A stretch of 64,000 nt of DNA from CAMEON01 sp045128275 (GCA_045128275.1 JBGVRH010000063.1:3760-67759); one strand, 5' to 3'; counted from the stretch's first letter, positions 36,022 to 42,977 are shown. Notes: a model not told the origin generated them from the letters alone. Numbers and translations: made by a program.

Positions 36022-36088
36022 ATTTTATGATTATAAAATGCCCTATTTCGCATTTTATATTGCATTTCCCGCAAAGTTGTGCTATAAT
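36022..36088. promoter_or_regulatory. Divergent control region between the SBP and AraC genes
   Basis: For the plus-strand AraC gene TTGCAT (36060-36065) and TATAAT (36083-36088) are 17 bases apart. Just to the left, ATTTTAT-GATT-ATAAAAT (36022-36039) forms an inverted repeat near a TATACT on the minus strand, a candidate operator and -10 for the operon starting at 35895. Confidence 0.6.
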
Positions 36089-36158
36089 AATATGTAGGGC
36101 ATCTCCGCAGCACGAACGGGCTTGTCAGTGATCTTCTTTTCAGGGAGCACCCATACAC

Positions 36159-36944
36159 ATGAATACGATGGAAAAGCGTCGATATAAATTCGGACACAAC
36201 GTGAATATCCCGATCACCAACGAACATCAGTACCATATGCATAACGAATATGAGCTGTTCTATTTTTTGGACGGTTCGGCACAGTACCAAATTGAAAATA
36301 CGATCTATCCACTCTCGCGCGGCGATCTGCTTTTTATTCGCCCGCGTGTTTTCCATTGTCTTATCCCATTAAAGCAGATCGAACATGACAGATATGTTAT
36401 GCAATTCAAGGAGCAAAGTATTCCCGATCTGCTACGCCCTTCTATATGCGATCTCCCTGCGGTCTGCAATATATTTAACGGGAGCCATGTACATCGCCAA
36501 TTTGAGTACGTTAGCCGTATGAAGGAGCGAATCACAAGACCTGAATTTGAGCTTTTGCTGGATCATTTGCTCGGTGAGGTACTGTTAGAACTAAAATACA
36601 TACCATTGACTCAACATCACCACCCGGTGTGCGGAAATGAAATGCTTACCGACATCCTTCGTTTTATCGAGCAGCATCCGAATGTTCCTATGGACATATC
36701 ATCCATTTCGGAACGGTATTTTGTCAGCCGTTCGTGGCTGGAGCATACCTTCCGCAACCAAATGGGGATGTCCGTCACACAGTACATTCGAGTAAAAAAG
36801 ATCCTGTATGCCCAAGCGTTAATTCAAAACGGATTACCGCCTACGCTCGCTGCCCAATATTGTAGCTATGATAATTATTCGACGTTCTATCGAAACTACA
36901 AAAAAATCCTGCTTCATTCTCCCGAACAGGATCTTCCCCAATGA
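36159..36944 (+). CDS. AraC-family transcriptional regulator
   Basis: This 261-residue protein has an N-terminal cupin sensor (HMHNEYELFYFLDGSAQYQI, then YPLSRGDLLFIRPRVFH). Two C-terminal helix-turn-helix units follow (DISSISERYFVSRSWLEHTF and AAQYCSYDNYSTFYRNYKKI). The GGAG ribosome site is about 11 bases from the ATG, slightly long. It is transcribed divergently from the SBP/GH99-like/FAD operon, which it probably controls in response to a sugar. Confidence 0.88.
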   Translation: MNTMEKRRYKFGHNVNIPITNEHQYHMHNEYELFYFLDGSAQYQIENTIYPLSRGDLLFIRPRVFHCLIPLKQIEHDRYVMQFKEQSIPDLLRPSICDLPAVCNIFNGSHVHRQFEYVSRMKERITRPEFELLLDHLLGEVLLELKYIPLTQHHHPVCGNEMLTDILRFIEQHPNVPMDISSISERYFVSRSWLEHTFRNQMGMSVTQYIRVKKILYAQALIQNGLPPTLAAQYCSYDNYSTFYRNYKKILLHSPEQDLPQ

Positions 36945-37014
36945 TTTTTTCGTATATTCGTAGATCTTCACGTTGTATTTACAGATCGGATGTAATCCTC
37001 CCCGATTTTTGCCT

Positions 37015-37301
37015 TTCGTCCGTGTCCAGTGTAGCATAGCTCTCGCAGCTGTCAACCGCTTAAGTGAAAAATTATCGCTGAAAAAAGAAATAATCATCGA
37101 GAAAGTCAAGTAGCAATACTTGGCTTTTTCTTTATCCCCACGCAATATTTTTTCGTGTACTCACAAAAAACTATACCTCTCGTTGACATCTGCACATCTC
37201 ACTCGCAATGATCGTGATTCTCTCCCGACCTATGCTCCCCCGACCCTGCCGAAATGGCTCGCGAACAGCGAAGCTGTTCAGAAAATCGGGAGGTATAGAA
37301 A
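37015..37301 (+). repeat. Conserved leader of cassette 2 (copy at 5350-5622)
   Basis: It has the same parts and order as 5350-5622: GTGTCCAGTGTAGCATAG, a hairpin with T-run (TCAAGTA/TACTTGG at about 37107-37125, whose bases differ from copy 1 while pairing is kept), CAATATTTTTTCGTGTACT, ACCTCTCGTTGACATCTGCAC and CCCGACCTATGCTCCCC. The ribosome site GGGAGGTATAG can pair with CTATACCTC (37171-37179) or with CTCCCGA (37222-37228). An extra hairpin GAACAGC-GAA-GCTGTTC sits just before it. The downstream gene differs from that of copy 1. Confidence 0.55.
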
Positions 37302-37772
37302 ATGAAAACCCAAAACCCAGTAAGAATCACCAACGAAAACGTAAGGATCACCAAGAACAACGTTCAGTATATCGGTGAATGTATCGCACTGTCTGCTATC
37401 AAGAAAATGATGCGATTCGCTCATCATCCGCGTTCTCTGGACAAGCTGTATGTTGGTCTTGTAGAGGACATTTACGGCAACCGATGCTACAACACGACCT
37501 TCTCGGACGGTTACGATCTGGCATCCGAAGTGATCTGCTTCCTTTGCCACTATATGGGTCACAATCCGGACGACCTGGCTTGTCAGAATCGTAAAGGTGA
37601 GTTACTGACTGTCCGTTTTGCTTGCTACCATCACGCCCTGCGGTACATCGAAAAAGAATATCTTTCCGGCTATAAGACCATCAGTGTCGAAGAATGCTCG
37701 CCCGCCGATGCCTTTATCGACTTCGAGACCCAGTATGAGATTGAGGATTACACCAAGGATGATGCTCATTAG
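37302..37772 (+). CDS. Hypothetical protein, 156 residues, cassette cargo
   Basis: The ATG follows GGGAGGTATAGAAA. The product starts MKTQNPVRITNENVRITKNN and is rich in Tyr, Cys and His in its middle (EVICFLCHYMGHNPDDLACQ). That could suggest metal binding but fits no family I know. It has no signal peptide or membrane segment. A CCCGA/TCGGG hairpin terminator follows at about 37849-37870. Its leader is shared with an unrelated small gene at 5624, suggesting that the leader, not the protein, is the conserved part of these cassettes. Confidence 0.65.
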   Translation: MKTQNPVRITNENVRITKNNVQYIGECIALSAIKKMMRFAHHPRSLDKLYVGLVEDIYGNRCYNTTFSDGYDLASEVICFLCHYMGHNPDDLACQNRKGELLTVRFACYHHALRYIEKEYLSGYKTISVEECSPADAFIDFETQYEIEDYTKDDAH

Positions 37773-37782
37773 CTATCTCGTG

Positions 37783-37980
37783 AAGGAAATCGTCATGTAT
37801 GACGGTAAGATCGAAATCTTTTTCCATAAGCCTACGCGGAACAGTCCCGATGAAAGTCGGGGCTGTTTTGTTTATACAGGTGAATATGGATCGTATAAAA
37901 CGAGCCGTACAGACGATTCTAAGGGCATTGGCGGCACTCAAAAGCAACAGGATGCCTCTCATTGTGTAAATGGATAAAAA
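37783..37980 (+). repeat. Downstream module of cassette 2
   Basis: It contains the hairpin CCCGATGAAAGTCGGGGCTGTTTTG, a likely plus-strand terminator for the gene at 37302. Sequence blocks are repeated at 16783-17000 and partly at 30107-30176. It lies immediately left of the tRNA-Ser attachment site. Confidence 0.5.
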
Positions 37981-38035
37981 AAGAAGAACCTAAGACAAAC
38001 ACAGGCTTTGATATGTGTTCGTTTTAGGTTCTTAT
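37981..38035 (-). terminator. AAGAACCTAA hairpin at the left edge of the integrated element
   Basis: The inverted repeat AAGAACCTAA...TTAGGTTCTT with a T-run on the minus strand is the same hairpin as in short units A and B. Before the element integrated, it would have lain directly downstream of tRNA-Ser and served as its terminator. Confidence 0.65.
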
Positions 38036-38059
38036 TTGGCGGAGATGGAGAGATTTGAA
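38036..38059. other. Left attachment site (attL)
   Basis: This 24-bp sequence is identical to the tRNA-Ser 3' end at 50306-50329. To its left lies the host-side hairpin terminator and to its right the element. Confidence 0.88.
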
Positions 38060-38218
38060 TTATCAAATCCACATGATTTCCCGTAAAATAGGGTGAAAGC
38101 AAACGCCTGTTTTACCTTGTATATCAGCTCTTTTTCGGATTCTCCGTGAAATGCTGTACAATCAGAGATAAACGCATAAGGGGTATGATAAGGGGTATAG
38201 GGGGTATAATACCCCCCA

Positions 38219-38362
38219 TCATTCGTTGCCGCTCCCCTCCGCGTTGCTGGCTTCCAAAAGCCTGCGGGCATAATCTATGAGTTCTTCAAGATTCTCTGTA
38301 GTTAAATCGCCGCGCTCGGCGGCTTCGCGGACGTACTGCATGAGCTTTTCTGCTTCTGTCAT
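38219..38362 (-). CDS. Small helical protein of the element, 47 residues
   Basis: The ATG at 38362 has AAGGG upstream and the frame ends with TGA at 38219-38221. The product begins MTEAEKLMQYVREAAERG and is predicted by eye to be one or two charged helices. No family is recognised. It is the leftmost gene of the element on the minus strand, downstream of the Gp157-like gene. Confidence 0.5.
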   Translation of the reverse strand: MTEAEKLMQYVREAAERGDLTTENLEELIDYARRLLEASNAEGSGNE

Positions 38363-38391
38363 GGTTTACCCTTTCTTATGTTGCCCCCGTC

Positions 38392-38420
38392 TTGACAAAC
38401 GGGTGAATTTGTGGTATAAT
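38392..38420 (+). promoter_or_regulatory. Promoter of the antisense-like small RNA
   Basis: TTGACA (38392-38397) and TATAAT (38415-38420) are 17 bases apart, matching the sigma-A consensus perfectly. The only thing it can transcribe before the terminator at 38498 is the two-hairpin RNA. Confidence 0.8.
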
Positions 38421-38426
38421 AGCGGA

Positions 38427-38499
38427 AACACCCCGTTTTCTGATTGGTACTCATGTGGCGGGGTGTCCCCCCTGTATTCGCATTACAGGGGGGTTTTTG
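38427..38499 (+). ncRNA. Two-hairpin small RNA with loop complementary to a neighbouring start codon
   Basis: From the predicted start near 38427 the RNA forms a perfect 8-bp stem (38428-38435 with 38459-38466) with a 23-base loop. A perfect 9-bp terminator stem (38467-38475 with 38485-38493) and five T follow. The loop contains TTGGTACTCATGTG (38444-38457). This is the exact reverse complement of the mRNA start region CACATGAGTACCAA of the minus-strand gene beginning at 38778 (38768-38781). Pairing would cover the ATG and 11 bases of coding sequence. The most likely role is post-transcriptional repression of that gene; the RNA is convergent with it and ends at its 3' end. Confidence 0.65.
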
Positions 38500-38502
38500 C
38501 TT

Positions 38503-38778
38503 TCACGCAATGGTGAAGCGGCGGGACTCGGTGGGCTTGGTGAACAGGGCGGCAATGTCGGGAACCGCCTTTTTCAGAGCGGCGGTGTCAAGGCGGTTGC
38601 TGGTGATCTTCGCCCAGCGGATCTTGATGGTTCCCGCCGTGATCTCCTCGACCCCTTGCGCCTCCATCTCGGCCTTGATCTCGGCTTCAATGGCGGCCAT
38701 CTGCTCGGCCAGCTCCTCGGCCTTGGCTTTCATGTGCTTCAGGGCTCTTGCCTTTGCGTTCATTTCGTTGGTACTCAT
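38503..38778 (-). CDS. Phage Gp157-like or host-range/replication accessory protein, 91 residues
   Basis: It starts behind AAAGGAG. The first 50 residues are a charged helix or coiled coil (KARALKHMKAKAEELAEQMA). The end SNRLDTAALKKAVPDIAAL...TKPTESRRFTIA resembles the C terminus of siphovirus Gp157-type and related small phage proteins. The exact role is not known to me. Its start region is perfectly complementary to the loop of the small RNA at 38427, and its promoter shares an operator-like sequence with the divergent regulator gene at 39127, so it appears tightly controlled. Confidence 0.6.
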   Translation of the reverse strand: MSTNEMNAKARALKHMKAKAEELAEQMAAIEAEIKAEMEAQGVEEITAGTIKIRWAKITSNRLDTAALKKAVPDIAALFTKPTESRRFTIA

Positions 38779-38932
38779 GTGTGATTCTCCTTTGTGTTTT
38801 AGATTTGAGGAGGAGCGGCGCGGGGCTTTGCAATGCCTATGTGGGTCTCACTCGCATCCGTTCGCGCTCTTGCCTTGCGTTCTTGCTTTCCCTCTCGGTA
38901 CTCCCGTCCGCCTTGGCTCATCCTGTGCTTAT

Positions 38933-39059
38933 ATTATACACTATTTCGCGTGTATTGTCAAGAGGTTTTTACACTTCTTTTCGTGTAAATCTGCACAAAC
39001 ATTTACATTTATTTTTGTGTATTTTTGCTCTTGAAATAGTGTATAAAATGTGGTATAAT
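38933..39059. promoter_or_regulatory. Divergent promoter region with paired 13-bp operator
   Basis: On the minus strand TTGACA (38956-38961) and TATAAT (38933-38938) are 17 bases apart. On the plus strand TTGAAA (39031-39036) and TATAAT (39054-39059) are also 17 apart. The sequence TATACACTATTTC (38935-38947) and its exact inverse GAAATAGTGTATA (39033-39045) overlap the minus -10 and the plus -35 respectively. One DNA-binding protein could thus shut both promoters, probably the small HTH protein encoded at 39127. Confidence 0.7.
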
Positions 39060-39126
39060 ATGGGTACAATGGGAGAGGGGATGCCATTAAAAAAGCCCCC
39101 GCCCACAGAGAAACGGAGGTATAACC

Positions 39127-39336
39127 ATGCCATTGCAATACAAAATTGATGTTTTGGAGGCTCTAAAGGCTAAAGGATTCAACACCACGCGACTACGCCG
39201 TGAAAAGCTCCTTGCAGAAGGAACGATCCAAAAGCTACGGGAGCAAAAGCCGATCAATTGGGAGAACATCGCGCGTATTTGCGAAATGCTCAATTGCCAG
39301 CCTAACGATTTTTTGGAATACGTGGATAAACCATGA
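39127..39336 (+). CDS. Small Cro/XRE-type regulator
   Basis: This 69-residue protein starts behind GGAGG. It is a single helix-turn-helix domain (FNTTRLRREKLLAEGTIQKL, then INWENIARICEMLNCQPNDF) of the HTH_26 type common in small phage and plasmid regulators. It probably binds the TATACACTATTTC sites in its own control region, which also controls the divergent gene at 38778. Confidence 0.82.
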   Translation: MPLQYKIDVLEALKAKGFNTTRLRREKLLAEGTIQKLREQKPINWENIARICEMLNCQPNDFLEYVDKP

Positions 39337-39431
39337 CCACCACCAAGAGGGAGCGGGCGAACCGCTCCCCTTTTTGTTTGGTCTCCCTCTGAAAAAGTTA
39401 AAACAAATATAAAAATATTTGCCAAAACCTA

Positions 39432-39460
39432 TTGACAAATAGAATAATATGCGTTATAAT
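39432..39460 (+). promoter_or_regulatory. Promoter of hicAB
   Basis: TTGACA (39432-39437) and TATAAT (39455-39460) are 17 bases apart, 22 bases before the hicA ATG. AGGAGG lies between. Confidence 0.8.
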
Positions 39461-39482
39461 ATAATCACAGGAGGGAAACCTA

Positions 39483-39680
39483 ATGAAAAGTTATTCATCA
39501 AGGGAAGTGATCGCCATGTTAAGGGCTGACGGATGGTATTTAGTAGCCACCGAAGGAAGCCACCACCACTTCAAGCATCCCGACAAAAAGGGAAAGGTAA
39601 CGGTCAAGCATCCATGCAAGGACATACCGCCAAAGACCTTGAAGAGCATTTCGATCCAGTCGGGGTTACAGTTTCCGTAA
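39483..39680 (+). CDS. hicA: HicA-type mRNA interferase toxin
   Basis: This 65-residue protein matches the HicA double-stranded-RNA-binding-like fold. SSREVIAMLRADGWYLVATE is followed by GSHHHFKHP, whose His is the catalytic residue of the family, then VKHPCKDIPPKTLKSI. HicA cleaves mRNA when not bound by HicB. It is 42 bases upstream of hicB in the usual toxin-first order, with a strong promoter of its own. It probably stabilises the integrated element. Confidence 0.9.
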   Translation: MKSYSSREVIAMLRADGWYLVATEGSHHHFKHPDKKGKVTVKHPCKDIPPKTLKSISIQSGLQFP

Positions 39681-39722
39681 TCCCGGCTTCCCCCCTGTAC
39701 TTCACGAAAGGAGAGCAAGAGC

Positions 39723-40136
39723 ATGAAGAAACCCGATCGTTACGTTTATCCCGCCGTGCTGACCTATGAGGACGGCTATGAGATCGCCGTGACCTTCCCC
39801 GATCTGCCTGGGTGCGCTACCTCGGGAGAGACCGACACCGAGGCTCTGATGATGGCCAAAGAGGCGTTAGGACTCCATCTGTGGGGCATGGAGAATGACG
39901 GTGACGAACTCCCCGCCCCTTCGCCCATCCGCGATATTGAGCTGGAGGCGGGGGAAATCGTGGCATTGGTGGAGGTATATATGCCCTCCGTCCGTCTGTC
40001 ACAGGAAAACCGCTCCGTAAACCGCACCGTGACCCTTCCCGCATGGCTGAACGCACAGGCCATGGAGCGGGGTGTAAACTTCTCACAGGTGCTACAGGAC
40101 GCGCTTCGGGCGGAGATCAACAGACCCCGCGTATAA
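39723..40136 (+). CDS. hicB: HicB-type antitoxin
   Basis: This 137-residue protein has an N-terminal HicB partial RNase-H-like domain (YPAVLTYEDGYEIAVTFPDLPG, then SGETDTEALMMAKEALGLHL). A C-terminal ribbon-helix-helix/HTH-like DNA-binding part follows (VTLPAWLNAQAMERGVNFSQ). It neutralises HicA and should repress the hicAB promoter. An intrinsic terminator follows at 40145. Confidence 0.9.
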   Translation: MKKPDRYVYPAVLTYEDGYEIAVTFPDLPGCATSGETDTEALMMAKEALGLHLWGMENDGDELPAPSPIRDIELEAGEIVALVEVYMPSVRLSQENRSVNRTVTLPAWLNAQAMERGVNFSQVLQDALRAEINRPRV

Positions 40137-40144
40137 TACCCATA

Positions 40145-40173
40145 AAAGGGCGGCAGAAAATGCCGTCCTTTTT
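40145..40173 (+). terminator. Terminator of hicAB
   Basis: AAAGGGCGGCA-GAAAA-TGCCGTCCTTTTT forms a hairpin with one mismatch and a T-run. Confidence 0.8.
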
Positions 40174-40215
40174 GCTTTGAAAACATGGGAAAAAGTCAGC
40201 CGTGAGCGGTTGCGG

Positions 40216-40730
40216 TATATAGTCAGAAATTTCAGGTTTTTTCAGGTTTTCTTCGCTTCGTCTTTGCTTCAAAGCGGTTCACCCTCCGTGCTTCGTCCGC
40301 GCTTCGATGGAATTTTTATATAGGCGAAAATGTCAACAAATGTCAACAATCGCGCCTTTTTTATACATGACCGCAAAACTCAAAAACGCCCGTTTTTGTC
40401 ATGGTCTTGATCGGTGCGCGTGAGCGGTTTTCTCTCGGTTCTCTCTCGCTTCAAAGCGGATCGGGGATAGTATTCCATATAGGCGGAAATATTAGGTTTT
40501 CTTAGGTTTTGCGGATGTTGATGGTTGTCCTATATATGCGGAAACGGAAGGTTTTGTAAGGTTTTCGGCTGTGATCGGCTGTTCTATATAGGCGAAAATA
40601 TCAACATTCGTCATCATTCGCGCCGCCGCGTACCGTGGGCGGTTGGTTCCTATATAGGCGAAAACCTCAACATTTCTCATCATTTGTCCGCTCTGATTAT
40701 CTGCGAAAGGTCAAGTTTTGTCAAGTTCTT
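40216..40730. repeat. Array of seven units, each a conserved 14-mer plus a tandem 10-bp repeat
   Basis: Units lie at about 40216, 40317, 40477, 40531, 40585, 40651 and 40696. Each begins with TATATAGGCGRAAA or a close variant, then one or two bases, then a decamer repeated twice head to tail. Examples are TTCAGGTTTT twice, TCAACAAATG/TCAACAATCG, TTAGGTTTTC/TTAGGTTTTG, AAGGTTTTGT/AAGGTTTTCG, TCAACATTCG/TCATCATTCG and TCAAGTTTTG/TCAAGTTCTT. The decamer sequence changes between units but its duplication does not. Unit spacing varies from about 45 to 160 bases. The region contains no convincing gene. It resembles an iteron-type replication origin or a set of protein-binding sites in helical phase. 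Confidence 0.75.
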
Positions 40731-40876
40731 TTTCCTCACTAAATCGGTGCGTTTCTCTCGCCTCGTTTTCGGTTTGAAGCAAATTGAAGAGCCTACCCCA
40801 ATCACAAACTTCCGCAGTTTTCGGGTTCAACAAGGGATCCGCCGCCGTACTCTCTTGAGCGGTTGCCCTAAAGCTG

Positions 40877-40910
40877 AAAAAACATAACCGCCCTCGCAAG
40901 GAAGGCGGTC
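40877..40910 (-). terminator. Terminator of the Panacea operon
   Basis: On the minus strand ACCGCCTT...AGGGCGGT forms a hairpin followed by TATGTTTTTTC. Confidence 0.75.
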
Positions 40911-40924
40911 ATGCTTATGAAACG

Positions 40925-41935
40925 TTATTCAGTTTGCGTAGATGTATCTGTGGGTTCGGTTTGAAACTCGGTTGCCCACTCGGTCTCTGTTTCGGGCTCC
41001 TGTGTTTCCTCCGCTATGGCCGTTGTTTCGGTTTCAGACAATTTGTCCGCGACCTTTTCCAACGGGGGAACAGCAAAGAACGAAGCGATCATCAAAATAA
41101 ACAGAATGATATTGAGCCAAACGACATGATAGAAGCGCTTGTAGATGCGTTTGAACCGATGGCATTTGTCGGGACATTCCTGACAGGACGGGGACTTGCA
41201 GGCTGCCGCTATGGTCCTCCCGCACAAGCGCCCGATAAAGTAGATCAGAAGAGACAGGATGTCTACAAAGGCCAAGGCCATAGCGAAGAACGCTACCATA
41301 ACCTTGTAGAGGGGGACACGGTTCGCCAAGAGTGCCGAAACATTTCCGAGTATCTCCATGGTACCGAAGCAAGCCACAACGATGGCGACGAAGATTCCGA
41401 GGACGGCGATAATTTGGGAAAAGATGCTGGATTCAAATGCCTCGAGCTTCTTCTGAGTACCCATGTATTTTTTCTTTAATTGCTGATAATGTTTGTCTGA
41501 AGCTTTTATATTTTCCTCAAATTTCTTAAACTCTTCAGTTTTTTCAGCAAACTCACCGCGTACCCGATCAACATCTGCGTTCAGGGAAAAGAAGCTATTC
41601 ATTTGAAGATACTGAAGATCTACATGGTCCTTCAGTTTTCTCAACTTTTCCATGAAAGCAGCATTATCTCGGTACGGAACGTTAGAATCACAATAACAGA
41701 TGATTCGATCCAGTGTTATTGAAACCACAATTACAGGATCATCTTTCCCAGATGACTGTGACTCTTTTACCAAGTCATAAAGTGTGGATGAAATATTCGC
41801 GTATGAGTGTCGAAAGGAATCAATATCATACACGCACTCATAAAGAATTTTGGCAAAATCGGGAATATCATCGTCGCTCTTTACTTCTGCAATCAAAGTC
41901 AGAAGATCGGATAGTTCTACGTCTCTATTCTTCAT
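40925..41935 (-). CDS. Membrane protein paired with a Panacea antitoxin, candidate toxin
   Basis: This 336-residue protein has a soluble N-terminal part of about 170 residues ending in a coiled-coil stretch (KFEENIKASDKHYQQLKKKY). Three membrane helices follow (about 175-198, 213-238 and 268-288), and the tail is Thr/Glu-rich. Between helices 2 and 3 lies a cysteine cluster, CKSPSCQECPDKC, a possible metal site. The ATG at 41935 is 3 bases after the antitoxin stop and has no ribosome site, so translation likely depends on the upstream gene. Panacea-domain antitoxins are known to pair with varied toxins, including membrane-active ones. Toxicity here is inferred from position. Confidence 0.6.
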   Translation of the reverse strand: MKNRDVELSDLLTLIAEVKSDDDIPDFAKILYECVYDIDSFRHSYANISSTLYDLVKESQSSGKDDPVIVVSITLDRIICYCDSNVPYRDNAAFMEKLRKLKDHVDLQYLQMNSFFSLNADVDRVRGEFAEKTEEFKKFEENIKASDKHYQQLKKKYMGTQKKLEAFESSIFSQIIAVLGIFVAIVVACFGTMEILGNVSALLANRVPLYKVMVAFFAMALAFVDILSLLIYFIGRLCGRTIAAACKSPSCQECPDKCHRFKRIYKRFYHVVWLNIILFILMIASFFAVPPLEKVADKLSETETTAIAEETQEPETETEWATEFQTEPTDTSTQTE

Positions 41936-41938
41936 AGC

Positions 41939-42373
41939 TTATTTGCAAAAATAATCGCGCATATTGCGTACCGTTATCGTCTGCTGCTTATTATCAAAAG
42001 CCACTCTCCAAGGCGTACCAGCCCTGTGCGTTTCCTGAACCAGATCCCACGCGGACTGATCTCCATACCGGCAGATAATCTTGTCAATCACACTTTTGAT
42101 TTCACCGATAATCGCAGGGGTAGGATACTGCTTGCATATGGGCGACGCACCATAATGGCGGTATCTCTCGTACACGATACGAACTACGGGACCATAGTTC
42201 CAAACTTCAATCGTGTCCTGAAAAGCGATCTCACCATGTTCCTTTAATGCTTCTCCTTGGACGAAATACAGCATCTTCTGCAATTTCAAGTTTGAAACAG
42301 GTGTTCCGTTTTCATAAGAAACCGTAATAATATACTCCGCAATTTTCATAGCAGTAGAAGTATTAAAACGCAT
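41939..42373 (-). CDS. Panacea-domain (DUF4065/SocA-like) protein, candidate antitoxin
   Basis: This 144-residue protein starts behind GGGAGGTG. It shows the DUF4065 signature throughout: IAEYIITVSYENG, NLKLQKMLYFVQGEAL, WNYGPVVRIVYERYRHYG, and a C-terminal WDLVQETHRAGTPWR. The domain is known as a promiscuous antitoxin platform and also occurs in protease-adaptor-like phage proteins. It is the first gene of a two-gene operon with its own minus-strand promoter and terminator. The partner gene starts 3 bases after its stop. Confidence 0.88.
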   Translation of the reverse strand: MRFNTSTAMKIAEYIITVSYENGTPVSNLKLQKMLYFVQGEALKEHGEIAFQDTIEVWNYGPVVRIVYERYRHYGASPICKQYPTPAIIGEIKSVIDKIICRYGDQSAWDLVQETHRAGTPWRVAFDNKQQTITVRNMRDYFCK

Positions 42374-42466
42374 GAATCACTCACCTCCCATTTCGTTAAA
42401 AAATAACACAAAATCATACAATTCGACACAGTACGGTAAAATCAATACCAACGAGTGTAATATAAA

Positions 42467-42495
42467 ACCATACCATACTATTATCATTTTGTCAA
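42467..42495 (-). promoter_or_regulatory. Promoter of the Panacea operon
   Basis: On the minus strand TTGACA (42490-42495) and TATGGT (42467-42472) are 17 bases apart. TATGG is repeated just upstream of the -10. Confidence 0.6.
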
Positions 42496-42642
42496 GTACA
42501 TTATAACATAATTTTGTAAACATTTCTTGTCAACGCAATGAACAAATGCAATATTTTGTCATATCTTGGCAGATTTTTGACACATTTGTGTCATTTTAGC
42601 CGTACGGAACAAAATGGGTCCCCACGGTACCGCGAGCCGTGC

Positions 42643-42648
42643 TATAAT
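42643..42648 (+). promoter_or_regulatory. Likely -10 of the small gene at 42683
   Basis: TATAAT preceded by TGC forms an extended -10. No good -35 is present 17 bases upstream, so this would depend on the extended motif or an activator. Confidence 0.45.
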
Positions 42649-42682
42649 ACAGTATAAGCAAAAAACAGAAAGGAGGTGCCCC

Positions 42683-42832
42683 ATGTCCCATACCCCATCC
42701 CCTCGTCCCCTCTTCGGCAGAGAGAAGATCACCTCGTCGGTATCCCGCGTGGACACCTCTAACGTGGTCTGCGTGCCGGAGTTTGCCCCAAAGGCCAACG
42801 CAAAGGAAACGCAACGCCGAGAATGCCCCTAA
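42683..42832 (+). CDS. Small hypothetical protein of the element, 49 residues
   Basis: The ATG is preceded by AAAGGAGGTG, one of the strongest ribosome sites in the window. The product begins MSHTPSPRPLFGREKITSSV and ends with a polar tail. No signal peptide, membrane helix or known domain is visible. It is the only plus-strand gene between the Panacea operon and the repressor. Its strong initiation signals support expression despite the unknown role. Confidence 0.55.
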   Translation: MSHTPSPRPLFGREKITSSVSRVDTSNVVCVPEFAPKANAKETQRRECP

Positions 42833-42954
42833 AAGCCCGTAGAGCGGTTTCCTATTTTGGCGTGCAAATGGTGCAATTTGTGCAATAAACGCCACACGCA
42901 AAGAATACGGGGCAAATTCGGGCATTGTGGCCGCTCATGCTCCGCTCAAAAGAA

Positions 42955-42977
42955 AAATCCCCCTATTTCGGGGGATC
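42955..42977 (-). terminator. Terminator of the minus-strand structural/replication operon
   Basis: A GC-rich hairpin (ATCCCCC with GGGGGAT) is followed on the minus strand by TTTTTCTTTT. Its upstream arm overlaps the stop of the gene ending at 42976. Edges are approximate. Confidence 0.75.

Noticed and set aside
40492..40683. Minus-strand 63-residue frame across the repeat array, with repeated FAYI and SAYI peptides
   Set aside because: The peptide repeats come directly from the DNA repeat units. Only some units are in frame, and others contain stops (for example unit 7). There is no ribosome site. A coding role cannot be excluded but the DNA-level pattern explains it better.
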